A stretch of DNA of 25,588 nt from CAZFQG01 sp964520785 (GCA_964520785.1 CAZFQG010000080.1:1-25588); one strand, 5' to 3'; numbered from the stretch's first letter, positions 15,110 through 23,179 are shown. The notes: generated by a model from the sequence alone, not told the origin. Program-made: numbers and translations.

Positions 15110-15349
15110 TTACTCCGATTCGATGCGCCCGATTGTCTGTCCCGGCGTCACCAGGTCGTCTTCCTCGACGAGCCGTTCCGCGAGGATGCCCTGAACCGGC
15201 GCCGGCAACTCGAAGAGGACCGCGCCGGCCAGGATTTCCGCCACCGGCCGATCCTCTTCCACCGTCTGGCCCGGCCTGGCCATCCAAAGCGTCAGACGCA
15301 TCATGCACTCGGGCATATCCAAATCGGGAACGCGGACGTCATGAAGCAT
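15110..15349 (-). CDS. Small lipoyl/biotinyl-like domain protein lacking the acceptor lysine
   Basis: A 79-residue protein, essentially one free-standing biotinyl/lipoyl-type domain. It opens HDVRVPDLDMPECMMRLTL and continues ARPGQTVEED, like the first half of an E2 lipoyl domain. The turn that normally reads E-T-D-K-A is replaced by ILAGAVLFELPAPVQGIL (39-56). Anchoring on PAP puts Ala43 where the modified lysine should be. So it has the fold but no visible attachment residue. Its ATG overlaps the end of lipA by 11 bases (15339-15349), implying translational coupling. Possible roles are a structural or carrier-like partner, or a decoy for lipoylation enzymes; both are speculation. The family call is good. 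Confidence 0.72.
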   Translation of the reverse strand: MLHDVRVPDLDMPECMMRLTLWMARPGQTVEEDRPVAEILAGAVLFELPAPVQGILAERLVEEDDLVTPGQTIGRIESE

Positions 15350-16229
15350 TGCTCGCCTCTGCTTGCGGGTTTCGCAGGTTCTGAAGCATCTCGCCCGCCC
15401 GGTAGCTGCTTCTGACAAATGGACCGGCGGCAACCTGTTCGTAGCCAATACCATGGAGCAACTCGCCCAACTGGTCGAATTCCTCCGGGGGGACGTACCG
15501 TACCACCTCCATCTGGTCGGCCGACGGCCGTAAGTACTGGCCGACAGTGATCATGCGACATCCGGCATCGTGAAGCTCGGCCGCCATCCGGAGGACTTCC
15601 TCCATCGTCTCCCCCAACCCCAACATCAACCCCGTCTTTGTGGGGATGTCCGGTCCCCTCTGGCGGATTCGATGAAAGGTCTCCAGTGTCCACGAGTAGT
15701 CCAATCGGAGGCCCCGGACAGGACCATACAGCCTGGTGACGGTCTCCGTGTTGTAGTTGTAGACGTCCGGCCGCGCGTCGATCACCCGGTCCAAGGCGTC
15801 GGCATTTCCTGAAAAATCGGACGGTAGAACCTCGACAGTCGCCCCGGTTTCCTCCCGGATTGCCTGGATTGCCCTTGCGAACGTCTCCGCCCCCCCGTCC
15901 GGAAGATCATCCCGGGTGACGCACGTCACGACGACGTGCCGCAGGCCGAGTTTCTTCGCGGCCGCCGCGACCCTGGCCGGTTCGTCGGCATCCGGCGGCC
16001 CCGGCTTTCCCTTCGCGACGCCGCAAAACCGGCACGCTCGGGTGCAGACGTCGCCGAGAATCAAGAAGGTGGCCGTTCTCCGCGCGTAACACTCCATCCG
16101 GTTGGGGCACTTCGCGTGGGCGCAAACCGTATTGAGCGCGAATTCATCCACCAGCCGCTCGGTCAGATGCCCGGCGTTTCCTTTGGGGATATTCCGTTTG
16201 AGCCATTTCGGCAGAGTCCCGGAACGCAT
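15339..16229 (-). CDS. lipA: Lipoyl synthase
   Basis: A 296-residue radical-SAM enzyme that inserts two sulfurs into octanoyl groups on lipoyl domains, in the cytoplasm. Both iron-sulfur clusters are visible: the auxiliary cluster motif CAHAKCPNRMEC (Cys36, 41, 47), the radical-SAM motif CTRACRFC (Cys62, 66, 69), and the C-terminal RSSY (273-276) that ligates the auxiliary cluster. GVAKGKPGPPDADEP and VTCVTRDDLPDGGA are classic LipA sequences. I start at ATG 16229, which gives normal length; an upstream in-frame start at 16286 would overlap the promoter. The lipoyl-like gene overlaps its 3' end. Transcribed divergently from the GTPase at 16307. Confidence 0.95.
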   Translation of the reverse strand: MRSGTLPKWLKRNIPKGNAGHLTERLVDEFALNTVCAHAKCPNRMECYARRTATFLILGDVCTRACRFCGVAKGKPGPPDADEPARVAAAAKKLGLRHVVVTCVTRDDLPDGGAETFARAIQAIREETGATVEVLPSDFSGNADALDRVIDARPDVYNYNTETVTRLYGPVRGLRLDYSWTLETFHRIRQRGPDIPTKTGLMLGLGETMEEVLRMAAELHDAGCRMITVGQYLRPSADQMEVVRYVPPEEFDQLGELLHGIGYEQVAAGPFVRSSYRAGEMLQNLRNPQAEASNAS

Positions 16230-16246
16230 GAAAAGGGGGGTTCTCC

Positions 16247-16277
16247 ATAATTGGGTGCGAATGTCACGAATTGTCAA
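16247..16277 (-). promoter_or_regulatory. lipA promoter
   Basis: Minus strand: a perfect -35 TTGACA (16277-16272), 19-bp spacer and -10 AATTAT (16252-16247). Transcription would start close to the ATG at 16229. Its -35 overlaps that of the divergent GTPase promoter by five bases. Confidence 0.5.
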
Positions 16278-16300
16278 GACTAACACGAATCGCGTAGAAT
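16271..16300 (+). promoter_or_regulatory. Promoter of the CobW-like gene; mRNA probably leaderless
   Basis: -35 TTGTCA (16271-16276), 18-bp spacer, -10 TAGAAT (16295-16300). The ATG at 16307 is only six bases past the -10, exactly where transcription should begin, and no Shine-Dalgarno sequence can fit. This predicts an mRNA starting at or next to its AUG. Confidence 0.6.
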
Positions 16301-16306
16301 GAGTAG

Positions 16307-17215
16307 ATGGACTCCAGCGGTTCGCAAATCGACCTCGTGCTTCTGACCGGCTATCTCGGTTCCGGAAAGACGACCCTCCTGAATCGGCTCCTTGAAACGG
16401 AGTCGGTCGCCCGGCGGCGCACGGTCCTTCTGGTGAACGAATTCGGCCCGATTTCGGTAGACGGTACCCGGGTTCGGGCCGACTCGGAAACGGTATTCGA
16501 GCTTAACCGCGGCAGCCTTTTCTGCGTCTGCATCAAGACCGATTTTCTCTCTACGTTGGATTCCATCCGGCGGATCGAACCGGAACTCGTCTTGGTTGAA
16601 GTGACGGGAGTGGCGGAAACGACCGACATCTTCAACCTCCTCGCCGAAGCCGGTCAAGGTGCGTTTCGCCTGCGCGCGAACGTGTGCGTGGTCGATGCCC
16701 TGAATGTCACGAAGGTCCTCCCCTACCTCCGCGCCGCGACGACGCAAATCGCCTCGGCCGACCTGCTTCTGGTGAACAAGAGCGAGCTGCTCGACGAGAA
16801 CGGCCTGAGGCGATTGCACGACCTTCTGGTTTCGATCAACCCCTCGGCCCCGCAACGGAACGTCTCGTACGCCCACGTTCCGGACGACTTCATCGACACC
16901 CTGAAACGGCTCCCGCGCCGCGACGGAGAGCTTTTCGTCTACCACCCGCCGCCGAACATCATCGCGGTTTCCTTTGCCGCAAAGCGCGCGAGTCGGTGCG
17001 AACTCGTCCGGACGATCGACTCGCTGGGCGAGCATCTCCCGCGGTTCAAGGGCCATCTCGATTTCGGAGAGGGAACCGTTTTCTTCGAGAGCGTTTTCGG
17101 CACGATCTCGGAGGAGCCCTTTCACGGGGGCAAGAAGGCCGGGGGATGTACCGCGATCGGCTGGAACATCAAAAAAGACGCCTTGGAGGCGGCATTCGAG
17201 GGAGTGTTCGCGTAG
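16307..17215 (+). CDS. CobW/COG0523-family GTPase (metal chaperone-like)
   Basis: A 302-residue G3E GTPase. Walker A GYLGSGKTT at 15-23, LVNEFGP at 42-48, a Walker-B-like region LVLVEVTGVAE (94-104) with the family's ExTG, and a guanine-specificity motif NKSE at 157-160 in place of NKxD. COG0523 proteins usually have a metal-binding CxCC in GC(I/L)CC. Here that stretch reads ELNRGSLFCVCIKTD (65-79), leaving two cysteines spaced differently. Members hand metals (Zn, Co, Ni or Fe) to client enzymes; the client here is unknown. The adjacent gene, lipA, is an iron-sulfur enzyme, which may be coincidence. It ends three bases before the convergent DUF1571 gene. Confidence 0.82.
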   Translation: MDSSGSQIDLVLLTGYLGSGKTTLLNRLLETESVARRRTVLLVNEFGPISVDGTRVRADSETVFELNRGSLFCVCIKTDFLSTLDSIRRIEPELVLVEVTGVAETTDIFNLLAEAGQGAFRLRANVCVVDALNVTKVLPYLRAATTQIASADLLLVNKSELLDENGLRRLHDLLVSINPSAPQRNVSYAHVPDDFIDTLKRLPRRDGELFVYHPPPNIIAVSFAAKRASRCELVRTIDSLGEHLPRFKGHLDFGEGTVFFESVFGTISEEPFHGGKKAGGCTAIGWNIKKDALEAAFEGVFA

Positions 17216-17218
17216 TCG

Positions 17219-18163
17219 CTACTTGCTCATGAATCCGTAGTTGGGATTATGGATGTCGAAGTCGGCGTCCGTGAATCCGTTGTTCGCTTTGAAGTCGAGG
17301 TAGGTATACTCTTCGATCAATTGCGGCTTGCCCCCTTCCTCCGTCGGCCAATCGTAGGCCGCATAGCGGATGGGAATGTTCAGTTCCTTGTCAATGAATA
17401 TCCGAGCAATATGGAAAATGAAGTTCTTCCTCGGAACTGGATGCATCACTTGAACGCACGTGCACGGCCGCCCGTTGATCTTCGCGTTCTCAAAATACTT
17501 CACCTCGCATTCGTCATACTGCATATCTTGTTCCCCCACCTCGATCAGGCGGCGGACCAGATTGCGGATGCCGATCTCCGTCAACGGGTAGTTTTGCCCA
17601 CGCATCGCGATGAACCCGTCGGGCCGTATGGCGACCGTCCCGAACAGCGCCTTTTGCATCCCCACGCCATGCGCGAGCATCTTCCCGTCGTTTTGACCCT
17701 CCATATAGATAACCTCTTGTCCTTCGAGGTGCGGTGGTCCGAGGAAGTGGAGATATACGCTGAAGGGTTTTTCCCGAATCTTCACGAGAATATACTCGTA
17801 TTCGCCGGGTTGACTACCATTGCGTTCCCGTTTCACGAGCGTTGCGCAATAGTCCTCGACCTTCTCCAACTCCACCAGGCCCTGTTTCGCCCAACGGACG
17901 GCCGGTGCAAGCGGATGTTCTCCGGGAGCTGGGTCTTCCGGAAGCAGGCTCAGGTCGAGGAGCCGGCGGTCTTCGGAGTCCGGCGCGACCGTCAGTCCTT
18001 CCACGGAGACCGGCGTCGCCGGCGTGCCGGTCGCGTCTTTCTCCGTCCCGGGGCCGTGGGTGGTTCCGCTAGCCGCCTCTTCCCCTGGAACCGGTGTTCC
18101 GATGAAGCAGCAACACGCGAACGCGATCCAAAAAAAGCCCGAGAAACCCTTCGGCATCATCAT
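17219..18163 (-). CDS. Exported DUF1571-type protein
   Basis: A 314-residue protein. Three ATGs in a row occur at 18163-18155; AGGAG four to ten bases upstream serves any of them. Residues 1-27 are a signal peptide (MPKGFSGFFWIAF, CCCFIG, cleavage near VPGEE), with a possible but imperfect lipobox at the cysteine cluster. After a Pro/Thr/Gly-rich linker of about 55 residues comes the folded part. It starts VRWAKQGLVELEKVEDYCATLVKRER, the characteristic DUF1571 opening, followed by ILVKIREKPFSVYLHFL and ending ADFDIHNPNYGF. DUF1571 is mostly a planctomycete family with an outer-membrane lipoprotein-carrier-like (LolA-type) look. Function unknown. Confidence 0.7.
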   Translation of the reverse strand: MMMPKGFSGFFWIAFACCCFIGTPVPGEEAASGTTHGPGTEKDATGTPATPVSVEGLTVAPDSEDRRLLDLSLLPEDPAPGEHPLAPAVRWAKQGLVELEKVEDYCATLVKRERNGSQPGEYEYILVKIREKPFSVYLHFLGPPHLEGQEVIYMEGQNDGKMLAHGVGMQKALFGTVAIRPDGFIAMRGQNYPLTEIGIRNLVRRLIEVGEQDMQYDECEVKYFENAKINGRPCTCVQVMHPVPRKNFIFHIARIFIDKELNIPIRYAAYDWPTEEGGKPQLIEEYTYLDFKANNGFTDADFDIHNPNYGFMSK

Positions 18164-18531
18164 GAAGCTCCTGGCTGACTGTCGGAACACATGTCGAACG
18201 CAACCTCTACGAAGGCGGCGTTCGACCGAGATCGCTTGAGCCCGCCCCCTCCCGGCGCGCGTGGGAGAGGAATTGGGCCGATCATTCATTTCTCATCTAA
18301 ACGGCTGTGGCATCCTGACGGTTCAGTATGCTCTAACTCCGAAAAAGCGAAATACGCGAAAACAAGGCGACGAAACTGCTTAGGCATTATCGCGTTTTGC
18401 CAAGGTTCGAATTACAATGTTCCGCGACCGGCGTCGTTTCGCGCCAGTCCGAGCATCACGCAATTCCATCGCGCCGAACCCAGTCGTCAGAGTTTAACAC
18501 GTTCCTCAGTTGGAAGGAAGGACAACCCCTC
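18164..18531. other. Intergenic region between divergent genes
   Basis: About 370 bases with no credible gene. A TACAAT box followed by G lies at 18413-18418 on the plus strand, about 115 bases before the hydrolase start at 18532, but with no matching -35. A run of GC-rich inverted sequence at 18240-18275 precedes a more AT-rich stretch. No RNA gene recognised. Confidence 0.4.
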
Positions 18532-19188
18532 GTGAGCCAAGCCGAAATCAATGTCGCGCAAGTCGTTTCCACTCCTTTTGAAGAAAATAGTTTTATCGTA
18601 TACCGCGCTGGCGCATCCTCCTGCGTCGTTATCGACCCGGGCCTGGAACCCGAAGAAATAATCGCGTTTCTAGAAAAAAACAAATTAACTCCCAATGCCA
18701 TTCTCCTCACCCATGGGCACGGCGACCACATCGGTGGAATTCCGGCGATGAAGGAACGATTTCCGGAATGCCGGGTTCTTATTGGAGAGGCGGACGCCGA
18801 AAAACTGACCGACCCGGTGCAGAATCTTTCGGAAGGATTTGGAATTGGCCTGACGGTCCCTCGAGCGGATCAGACCTTGTCGGACGGCGAAACCCTGGAG
18901 GTAGCGGGGTTGGTCTTCGAGGTTCATTCGGTTCCGGGTCACTCGGCGGGGCACGTCGTCTATCTCGTGAAGGAGCTGGCGCCTCCGATCGTCTTCGTCG
19001 GGGATGTCATCTTCCGCGGGGGAATCGGACGAACCGACTTTCCGGATTCGAATCATGCTGCGCTCCTCAGCGGGATTCGTTCCAAGCTCTATGTTCTTCC
19101 GGACGACACCGTCTTGGTACCGGGACATGGTCCGACAACGACGGTTGGACAAGAAAAGCAGACCAACCCCTTTGTTCGCGAAAACTGA
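18532..19188 (+). CDS. Metallo-beta-lactamase-fold hydrolase (glyoxalase II-like)
   Basis: A 218-residue protein. The start is GTG 18532: GGAAGGA lies about 12 bases before it and the fold begins directly (VSTPFEENSFIVY). In-frame codons upstream are not protein-like. Zinc ligands: HGHGDH at 61-66, His137 in VPGHSAGH, Asp158 in FVGDVIF and His199 in VPGHGPTT. The ending PGHGPTTTVGQEKQTNPF is typical of the short glyoxalase-II-like/YcbL group, which lacks the C-terminal helical glutathione domain. It probably hydrolyses a thioester; substrate unproven. Confidence 0.86.
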   Translation: MSQAEINVAQVVSTPFEENSFIVYRAGASSCVVIDPGLEPEEIIAFLEKNKLTPNAILLTHGHGDHIGGIPAMKERFPECRVLIGEADAEKLTDPVQNLSEGFGIGLTVPRADQTLSDGETLEVAGLVFEVHSVPGHSAGHVVYLVKELAPPIVFVGDVIFRGGIGRTDFPDSNHAALLSGIRSKLYVLPDDTVLVPGHGPTTTVGQEKQTNPFVREN

Positions 19189-19275
19189 CCATCCGGCCCT
19201 GGCGGAGCCCTGCAACGAGGATATTCCTGGATTCCTGGAGGAGGCATGGATTCGGCATATCCTGCCCCCTGCAAG

Positions 19276-19310
19276 AATGGTATCCGTATAAGGTTTGAAG
19301 GAATACCATT
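19276..19310 (+). other. Inverted repeat between the hydrolase and kinase-like genes
   Basis: AATGGTATCC (19276-19285) pairs with GGAATACCATT (19300-19310) through a 10-bp stem with one bulged A and a 14-nt AT-rich loop. It is not followed by a T run, so it is not a standard terminator. It may be a leader structure or RNA-end stabiliser. Confidence 0.35.
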
Positions 19311-19428
19311 GTAATAGCCCCAAAACGGAGGGGGGGTAATACGCATGCTTTTCCTTTCGGCGCCTCCTTGCACGGTGAAGCGGTGTAACCAAGGGCGCGA
19401 TCTCTTCCTTTTGTCGGAGTAAATCGAC

Positions 19429-20166
19429 ATGCTTCCCCCAGTCCCACGAGAAACGGAAGTGACCTCGGTCGCGGAACGGCAGATGCGCACATGGTCGCAG
19501 GAGAGCGAAGTCTTCGAGCGGCTCCTGTCATCGAGAACCGCGGAACAGGCGGCGAAGGAATTCGGACCGTTTCTGGCGTTTTCGCGAGAGGCGGGAACTT
19601 CGGGTGGCTTAATCGCCGATCTTGTTGGCAAGAAGCTCGGGTGGGAGGTGATGGGAAAGGCCCTCTTGGACGAGATCGCCAAGCATTTCCAACTGCCGCG
19701 GCGCGCCCTGGATTGGGTGGACGAGCGGCCCAAGAGCTGGCTTCACGATTTCTTTGGGGGGTTGCTTGACCGGAGCATGATTCCCCGCGAACGTTACATC
19801 AGTCACCTGCGGCGCGTCATCCTGAGGGCCGCTTACGGAGCAAAGGTCGTCTTCATCGGACGCGGAGCGCAGTTCTTTCTACCCCGACACCGCGGACTCG
19901 CCGTCCGCGTGATCGCCCCCGAATCCTATCGCGTTCGAAGCATCGCGAAGGAGCGAGGAATCGGCGAAAAGGAAGCCAGAGCGAGGATGTATCAGACCGA
20001 TTCCGACCGCGCGGAATTCGTGCGCCACTACTTCCGATTCGACATCGACGACCCCCACATATACGATCTGGTCATCAATGTAGAGCACCTCAGCCATGAC
20101 CGGATCGCGGAGGAGATCGCTCGGTTTTGCGGGACCTGGGAGGCTTCGCGAAGCGGCAAACCGTAG
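19429..20166 (+). CDS. Cytidylate-kinase-like family protein
   Basis: A 245-residue protein. ATG 19429, with GGAG nine bases upstream. The region FGPFLAFSREAGTSGGLIADLVGKKLGW (about residues 45-72) is the opening of the cytidylate kinase-like family 2. Here the P-loop is changed to SREAGTSGG. VVFIGRGAQFFLP and VRVIAPESYRVR follow, then ERGIGEKEARARM and DSDRAEFVRHYFRFDID with DPHIYDLVIN, all family features. True CMK phosphorylates CMP; this group's substrate is unknown, although several members sit in redox or phosphate contexts. A 45-residue N-terminal extension is predicted mostly helical. Confidence 0.75.
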   Translation: MLPPVPRETEVTSVAERQMRTWSQESEVFERLLSSRTAEQAAKEFGPFLAFSREAGTSGGLIADLVGKKLGWEVMGKALLDEIAKHFQLPRRALDWVDERPKSWLHDFFGGLLDRSMIPRERYISHLRRVILRAAYGAKVVFIGRGAQFFLPRHRGLAVRVIAPESYRVRSIAKERGIGEKEARARMYQTDSDRAEFVRHYFRFDIDDPHIYDLVINVEHLSHDRIAEEIARFCGTWEASRSGKP

Positions 20167-20442
20167 CTTGAATCGGGAGACTCCAATGCCGATCACGACG
20201 GCCCGCTTCAGACTGGGCGATCGTTCGGCCTTCGGGAGACGGCGCTGGACGTTGGCCGGTACGAGCGGTATATTGAAGGCGTCGGCGGAATGCACTGATT
20301 CGCCCGGACAATATATCCGCCCGGGTAGCAGTAGACCGGTCGCCGGTGCGATGCGCTCCTTATACCGGTGTCGGAGGATGCTCCCGATACGGGGCCCGGT
20401 TCGCCGGGTTTTGGTCCCCAATCCTTCAGCCCCAAACATGTC

Positions 20443-21114
20443 ATGAAATGCTCCTGTTGTGGCGCGGAAGTCTCACCCGCTCGAGGGAAGTGCGAGTATT
20501 GCGGCGCGGCGACGGGAATCCCGAGAGGACCGGAACCGTCATCGCGCGACGCGGTTTTCGAGCGGGTCTTCGCCTCGCGCGAATACGCCCTGCGGGACTC
20601 CTCCCAACGTCGCGCGGCGCTGCCGACGATGCCGGTATTGGCGCAGGTCTTCCCGGTCGTGTTTTTCGTCCTGTTCATCGGAGTGGCCGGGTTTATCGCC
20701 ATCAGCGCTTTGGGCGTTTCCGGCGCCGTCGGAGCCGTCGGCTTCGGGATGCATCCGGCGGGAGGCATTTTCGGTCTTTTCGGCTTCCTCTTCGCCTTGG
20801 TTCCCATCGGCTTCGTCGTCTTGGGGGTCGTCTTGATGAAGAAGCACTTGGACAAGATCGGCGGTTTCCACCAAGCGGACGTCGAAGGCGAGGCCGCGAT
20901 TATCGTAGGGAAACGAACCGCCGTCTCCGGTGGAGGTGGAGATAGTTCAGTTTCGACGAGCTACTTCCTCACGGCCGAGTTTCCCGACGGTTGGCGCCGT
21001 GAATTCGCGACACTCGTCCCCGAGCTTTACGCGAAAGTGGCCGAAGGAGACGCCGGCGTCCTTTTCACCCGAGATTCGTTCGCGCTCGACTTCGACCGCG
21101 TCCTTTCGGTGTAG
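20443..21114 (+). CDS. Zinc-ribbon membrane protein with a DUF2500-like C-terminal domain
   Basis: A 223-residue protein. I start at ATG 20443 because the zinc ribbon begins there: CSCC at 3-6 and CEYC at 17-20. An in-frame GTG at 20368 would only add low-complexity sequence. Two membrane helices lie at about 65-90 and 108-132, joined by a glycine-rich turn. The C-terminal domain (150-223) contains a GSGG-type loop and YFLTAEFPDGWRREFATLVP and ends EGDAGVLFTRDSFALDFDR. This resembles DUF2500/DUF3592 domains, which have a similar FxVxFE-type strand and GD...G..F turn. Function unknown. Ends 89 bases before the convergent permease. Confidence 0.6.
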   Translation: MKCSCCGAEVSPARGKCEYCGAATGIPRGPEPSSRDAVFERVFASREYALRDSSQRRAALPTMPVLAQVFPVVFFVLFIGVAGFIAISALGVSGAVGAVGFGMHPAGGIFGLFGFLFALVPIGFVVLGVVLMKKHLDKIGGFHQADVEGEAAIIVGKRTAVSGGGGDSSVSTSYFLTAEFPDGWRREFATLVPELYAKVAEGDAGVLFTRDSFALDFDRVLSV

Positions 21115-21146
21115 ATGTCCCGTCGCGCCGCCGCGAAGCGGTAGAC

Positions 21147-21162
21147 GGCCGCGCGAGCGGCC
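21147..21162. terminator. GC hairpin with a GNRA loop between convergent genes
   Basis: GGCCGC-GCGA-GCGGCC is a perfect six-pair GC stem capped by a GCGA tetraloop, in the 88-base gap between the zinc-ribbon gene and the permease gene. There is no T run on either side, so termination would have to be factor-assisted. Confidence 0.35.
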
Positions 21163-21202
21163 CCGCGTATGGCGGACGCCGGTGGAAGAACGGATGGTCC
21201 GC

Positions 21203-23002
21203 TCATTGCTCCGCCAACGTCGTCCTCCCTGTCGCCACGTCGAACTCGTAAATCGCCGGGATGAGCATCGCGGCGATCATGAAACCGTAGGCGGAACCGG
21301 TGACGAGAAAGACGGGGAGGGTGTAGCCCAAGAGGAAGCTGGTGATGGCGTAGAACGTGGCGAAGGGGCACAGAAACGACGCCAGGCCGATGGCGGGCGA
21401 GGGGTTGCGGATTCCCAGGGCCAGGTAAAGCCCCGCGCCGCCGAGGACGGTGATCGCCAGGAAGGGGGCGAGCTGCGCCTCGAACGAGCCGCTGAACGCG
21501 ACCATCATTCTCATGCAGGTGGCCACGCCGAGAAACAGGAAGAAGACGGTCCCCAGGCTGGTGGCGGTCGCGCCGAGCGAATTCGCATAGGTAATGCCGG
21601 CGTGGACCCCCAAGACGGCGCCGAAGGCGTTGAGAATGGTCAGACCGGTTACGAGATAGAAGGTATTCTCCAGGCTCAACATCCCCGCGAGCCAAAGATA
21701 GACGCACAACACGATCGGCAGCAGGAACATTTCTTTCGTGTTATAGACGACTCCGCCGAGCTTGCCGAAGACGATTTCCTTGGGTGTCAGATCGGTGACC
21801 AGCAGCAGGTCGAGCGCCTTCGCGTCCCGCTCGCTCGTCAGCGCGGTGACGGCCTGGGCGTTGAGCAGAATCAGGCTGAGAAAGAAGAACGGGGCCAAAA
21901 CGGCCGAGGCCGAGGTTTTCGTGAGCGTTTCATGCCCCACCATCCACCAGAGACTTCCCGCCGCCAGGGCGAACAGGGCCAGATACACGACGCGGATGAG
22001 AAGTATCCGACGCCCGTAGGCCCAGGTCCGCGTCTCGCGCCACAGAATCGGATTGTCCCACACGGCACGCGTCGATCTCCGCGCGGTGGTCGCGGCCGCA
22101 GCCTCGAGCTGGACCTTCTTCGAGGAGTCTTCCAGGTTCCATTTCGTCTCCTCGTGTCCGGCCGATTCCTCCGCCACGCCGACGTGGACCTCGCGCGAGG
22201 GGTTCCAGACGCGGACCAGGGCGATGGCCGTGCCGTTGAGAATGGCCGAAACGGCCAGGGCCACGATCACGAAAAGGATCACCGGCGAACCGAAGACGCC
22301 CAGGCCGGGGTAGATTTCCGGGAAGGGCCGCGTCGCCTCGACGATCGCCTGCCAGGGGCTGAACATGGCCGCCCAGGCATCGCACGCCAGACCGCCGAAG
22401 CTGCTTCCCAGGGCGCCCGCCGCGACGATCTCCCAAACCGCCAGCCAAAGGACCAGAAGCAACACGGTCATCGCAAGCGATTGAAAGGTCTTCTCGCGCC
22501 ACAGAGCCAGAGTCGAGCCGAGCGAACCGCATGCGAGAATCGTCGCGGCCGTCACGGCGGTGGACCTGCCGATCTGATCGAAGGAAACGCCCCCCAGCAT
22601 GGCGGTGATCATGAAGACCGGTAGCCCGGCGACAAGCAGCATGAACACCCCCAGCAGGCTGGCGAAGAGCTTGCCCAGCACCAGTTCACTGTTGGAAAGG
22701 TGCGTCAGAAGGAGAAGAATCAAGGTTTTTCGGTCTTTTTCCTGGCCCACGGCCCCCGCCACCAAAGTGGCGGAAAAAAACATCGCCATCGCCAGTTGCA
22801 GCGGAGCCAGGATTTGGAACAGAATGGCGCCGAATCTGGCCATATCTCCCAAGTTACGAACGATTTGCGTCCCCGTCAGCATCGTCCAGGCGATACTGAT
22901 TAGACCCAGTAGGATCAGGGCATAGGCCGCGCGGGCGGCATACGTTTGAATCCTTCGCGGGGCGATCGCCAATTCGCGGCTGAAGACGGGACCGATGATC
23001 AA
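21203..23002 (-). CDS. ABC-2-type permease with two fused halves
   Basis: A 599-residue protein with about twelve hydrophobic segments. The start is TTG at 23002: AGGAG lies six bases upstream and the sequence opens GPVFSRELAIAPRRIQTYA. That opening recurs at residues 317-336 (NPILWRETRTWAYGRRILLI). The coupling-helix-like signature (GQEKDRKTLILLLLTHLSNS at 87-106, followed by ELVLGKL) recurs at 389-415 as SERDAKALDLLLVTDLTPKE followed by IVFGKL. The protein is therefore two ABC-2 permease modules in tandem, joined by a charged linker (about 268-316). ABC-2 permeases export drugs, polysaccharides or lipids. No ATP-binding subunit is next to it, so the partner must lie elsewhere. Divergent from proS. 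Confidence 0.78.
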   Translation of the reverse strand: MIIGPVFSRELAIAPRRIQTYAARAAYALILLGLISIAWTMLTGTQIVRNLGDMARFGAILFQILAPLQLAMAMFFSATLVAGAVGQEKDRKTLILLLLTHLSNSELVLGKLFASLLGVFMLLVAGLPVFMITAMLGGVSFDQIGRSTAVTAATILACGSLGSTLALWREKTFQSLAMTVLLLVLWLAVWEIVAAGALGSSFGGLACDAWAAMFSPWQAIVEATRPFPEIYPGLGVFGSPVILFVIVALAVSAILNGTAIALVRVWNPSREVHVGVAEESAGHEETKWNLEDSSKKVQLEAAAATTARRSTRAVWDNPILWRETRTWAYGRRILLIRVVYLALFALAAGSLWWMVGHETLTKTSASAVLAPFFFLSLILLNAQAVTALTSERDAKALDLLLVTDLTPKEIVFGKLGGVVYNTKEMFLLPIVLCVYLWLAGMLSLENTFYLVTGLTILNAFGAVLGVHAGITYANSLGATATSLGTVFFLFLGVATCMRMMVAFSGSFEAQLAPFLAITVLGGAGLYLALGIRNPSPAIGLASFLCPFATFYAITSFLLGYTLPVFLVTGSAYGFMIAAMLIPAIYEFDVATGRTTLAEQ

Positions 23003-23150
23003 GCCGGGCTCCTTGAATCGCGTTAAGAACTTAGTGAAGACTTATGACAATATGCGTCGCACCCTTGTCACGAAGCCGCGCGACAGTGGTGTGGTTGTCC
23101 TACGCTGGCTTCTGTTTGAACCGGGCCGAATGCCGATACTATACCATAAC

Positions 23151-23179
23151 TTGCCCGGTACTTCGAGACGGCATACAAT
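23151..23179 (+). promoter_or_regulatory. proS promoter
   Basis: -35 TTGCCC at 23151-23156, 17-bp spacer, -10 TACAAT at 23174-23179 followed by G. The predicted mRNA starts near 23186, about 54 nt before the ATG at 23240. No strong Shine-Dalgarno sequence is seen; GAAAG at about 23224 is too far away. Confidence 0.55.

Noticed and set aside
18397..18531. Longer N-terminus for the metallo-hydrolase
   Set aside because: The extra 45 residues are not protein-like and overlap a promoter-like box. The GTG at 18532 has a ribosome-binding site and gives the family's usual length.
19276..19310. Intrinsic terminator after the metallo-hydrolase gene
   Set aside because: The stem is AT-rich, has a bulge and is not followed by a T run; listed only as an inverted repeat.
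20930..22624. A 564-codon plus-strand frame opposite the permease
   Set aside because: The translation is low-complexity (rich in R, G, E and Q), while the minus strand encodes a clear multi-helix permease with internal repeats.
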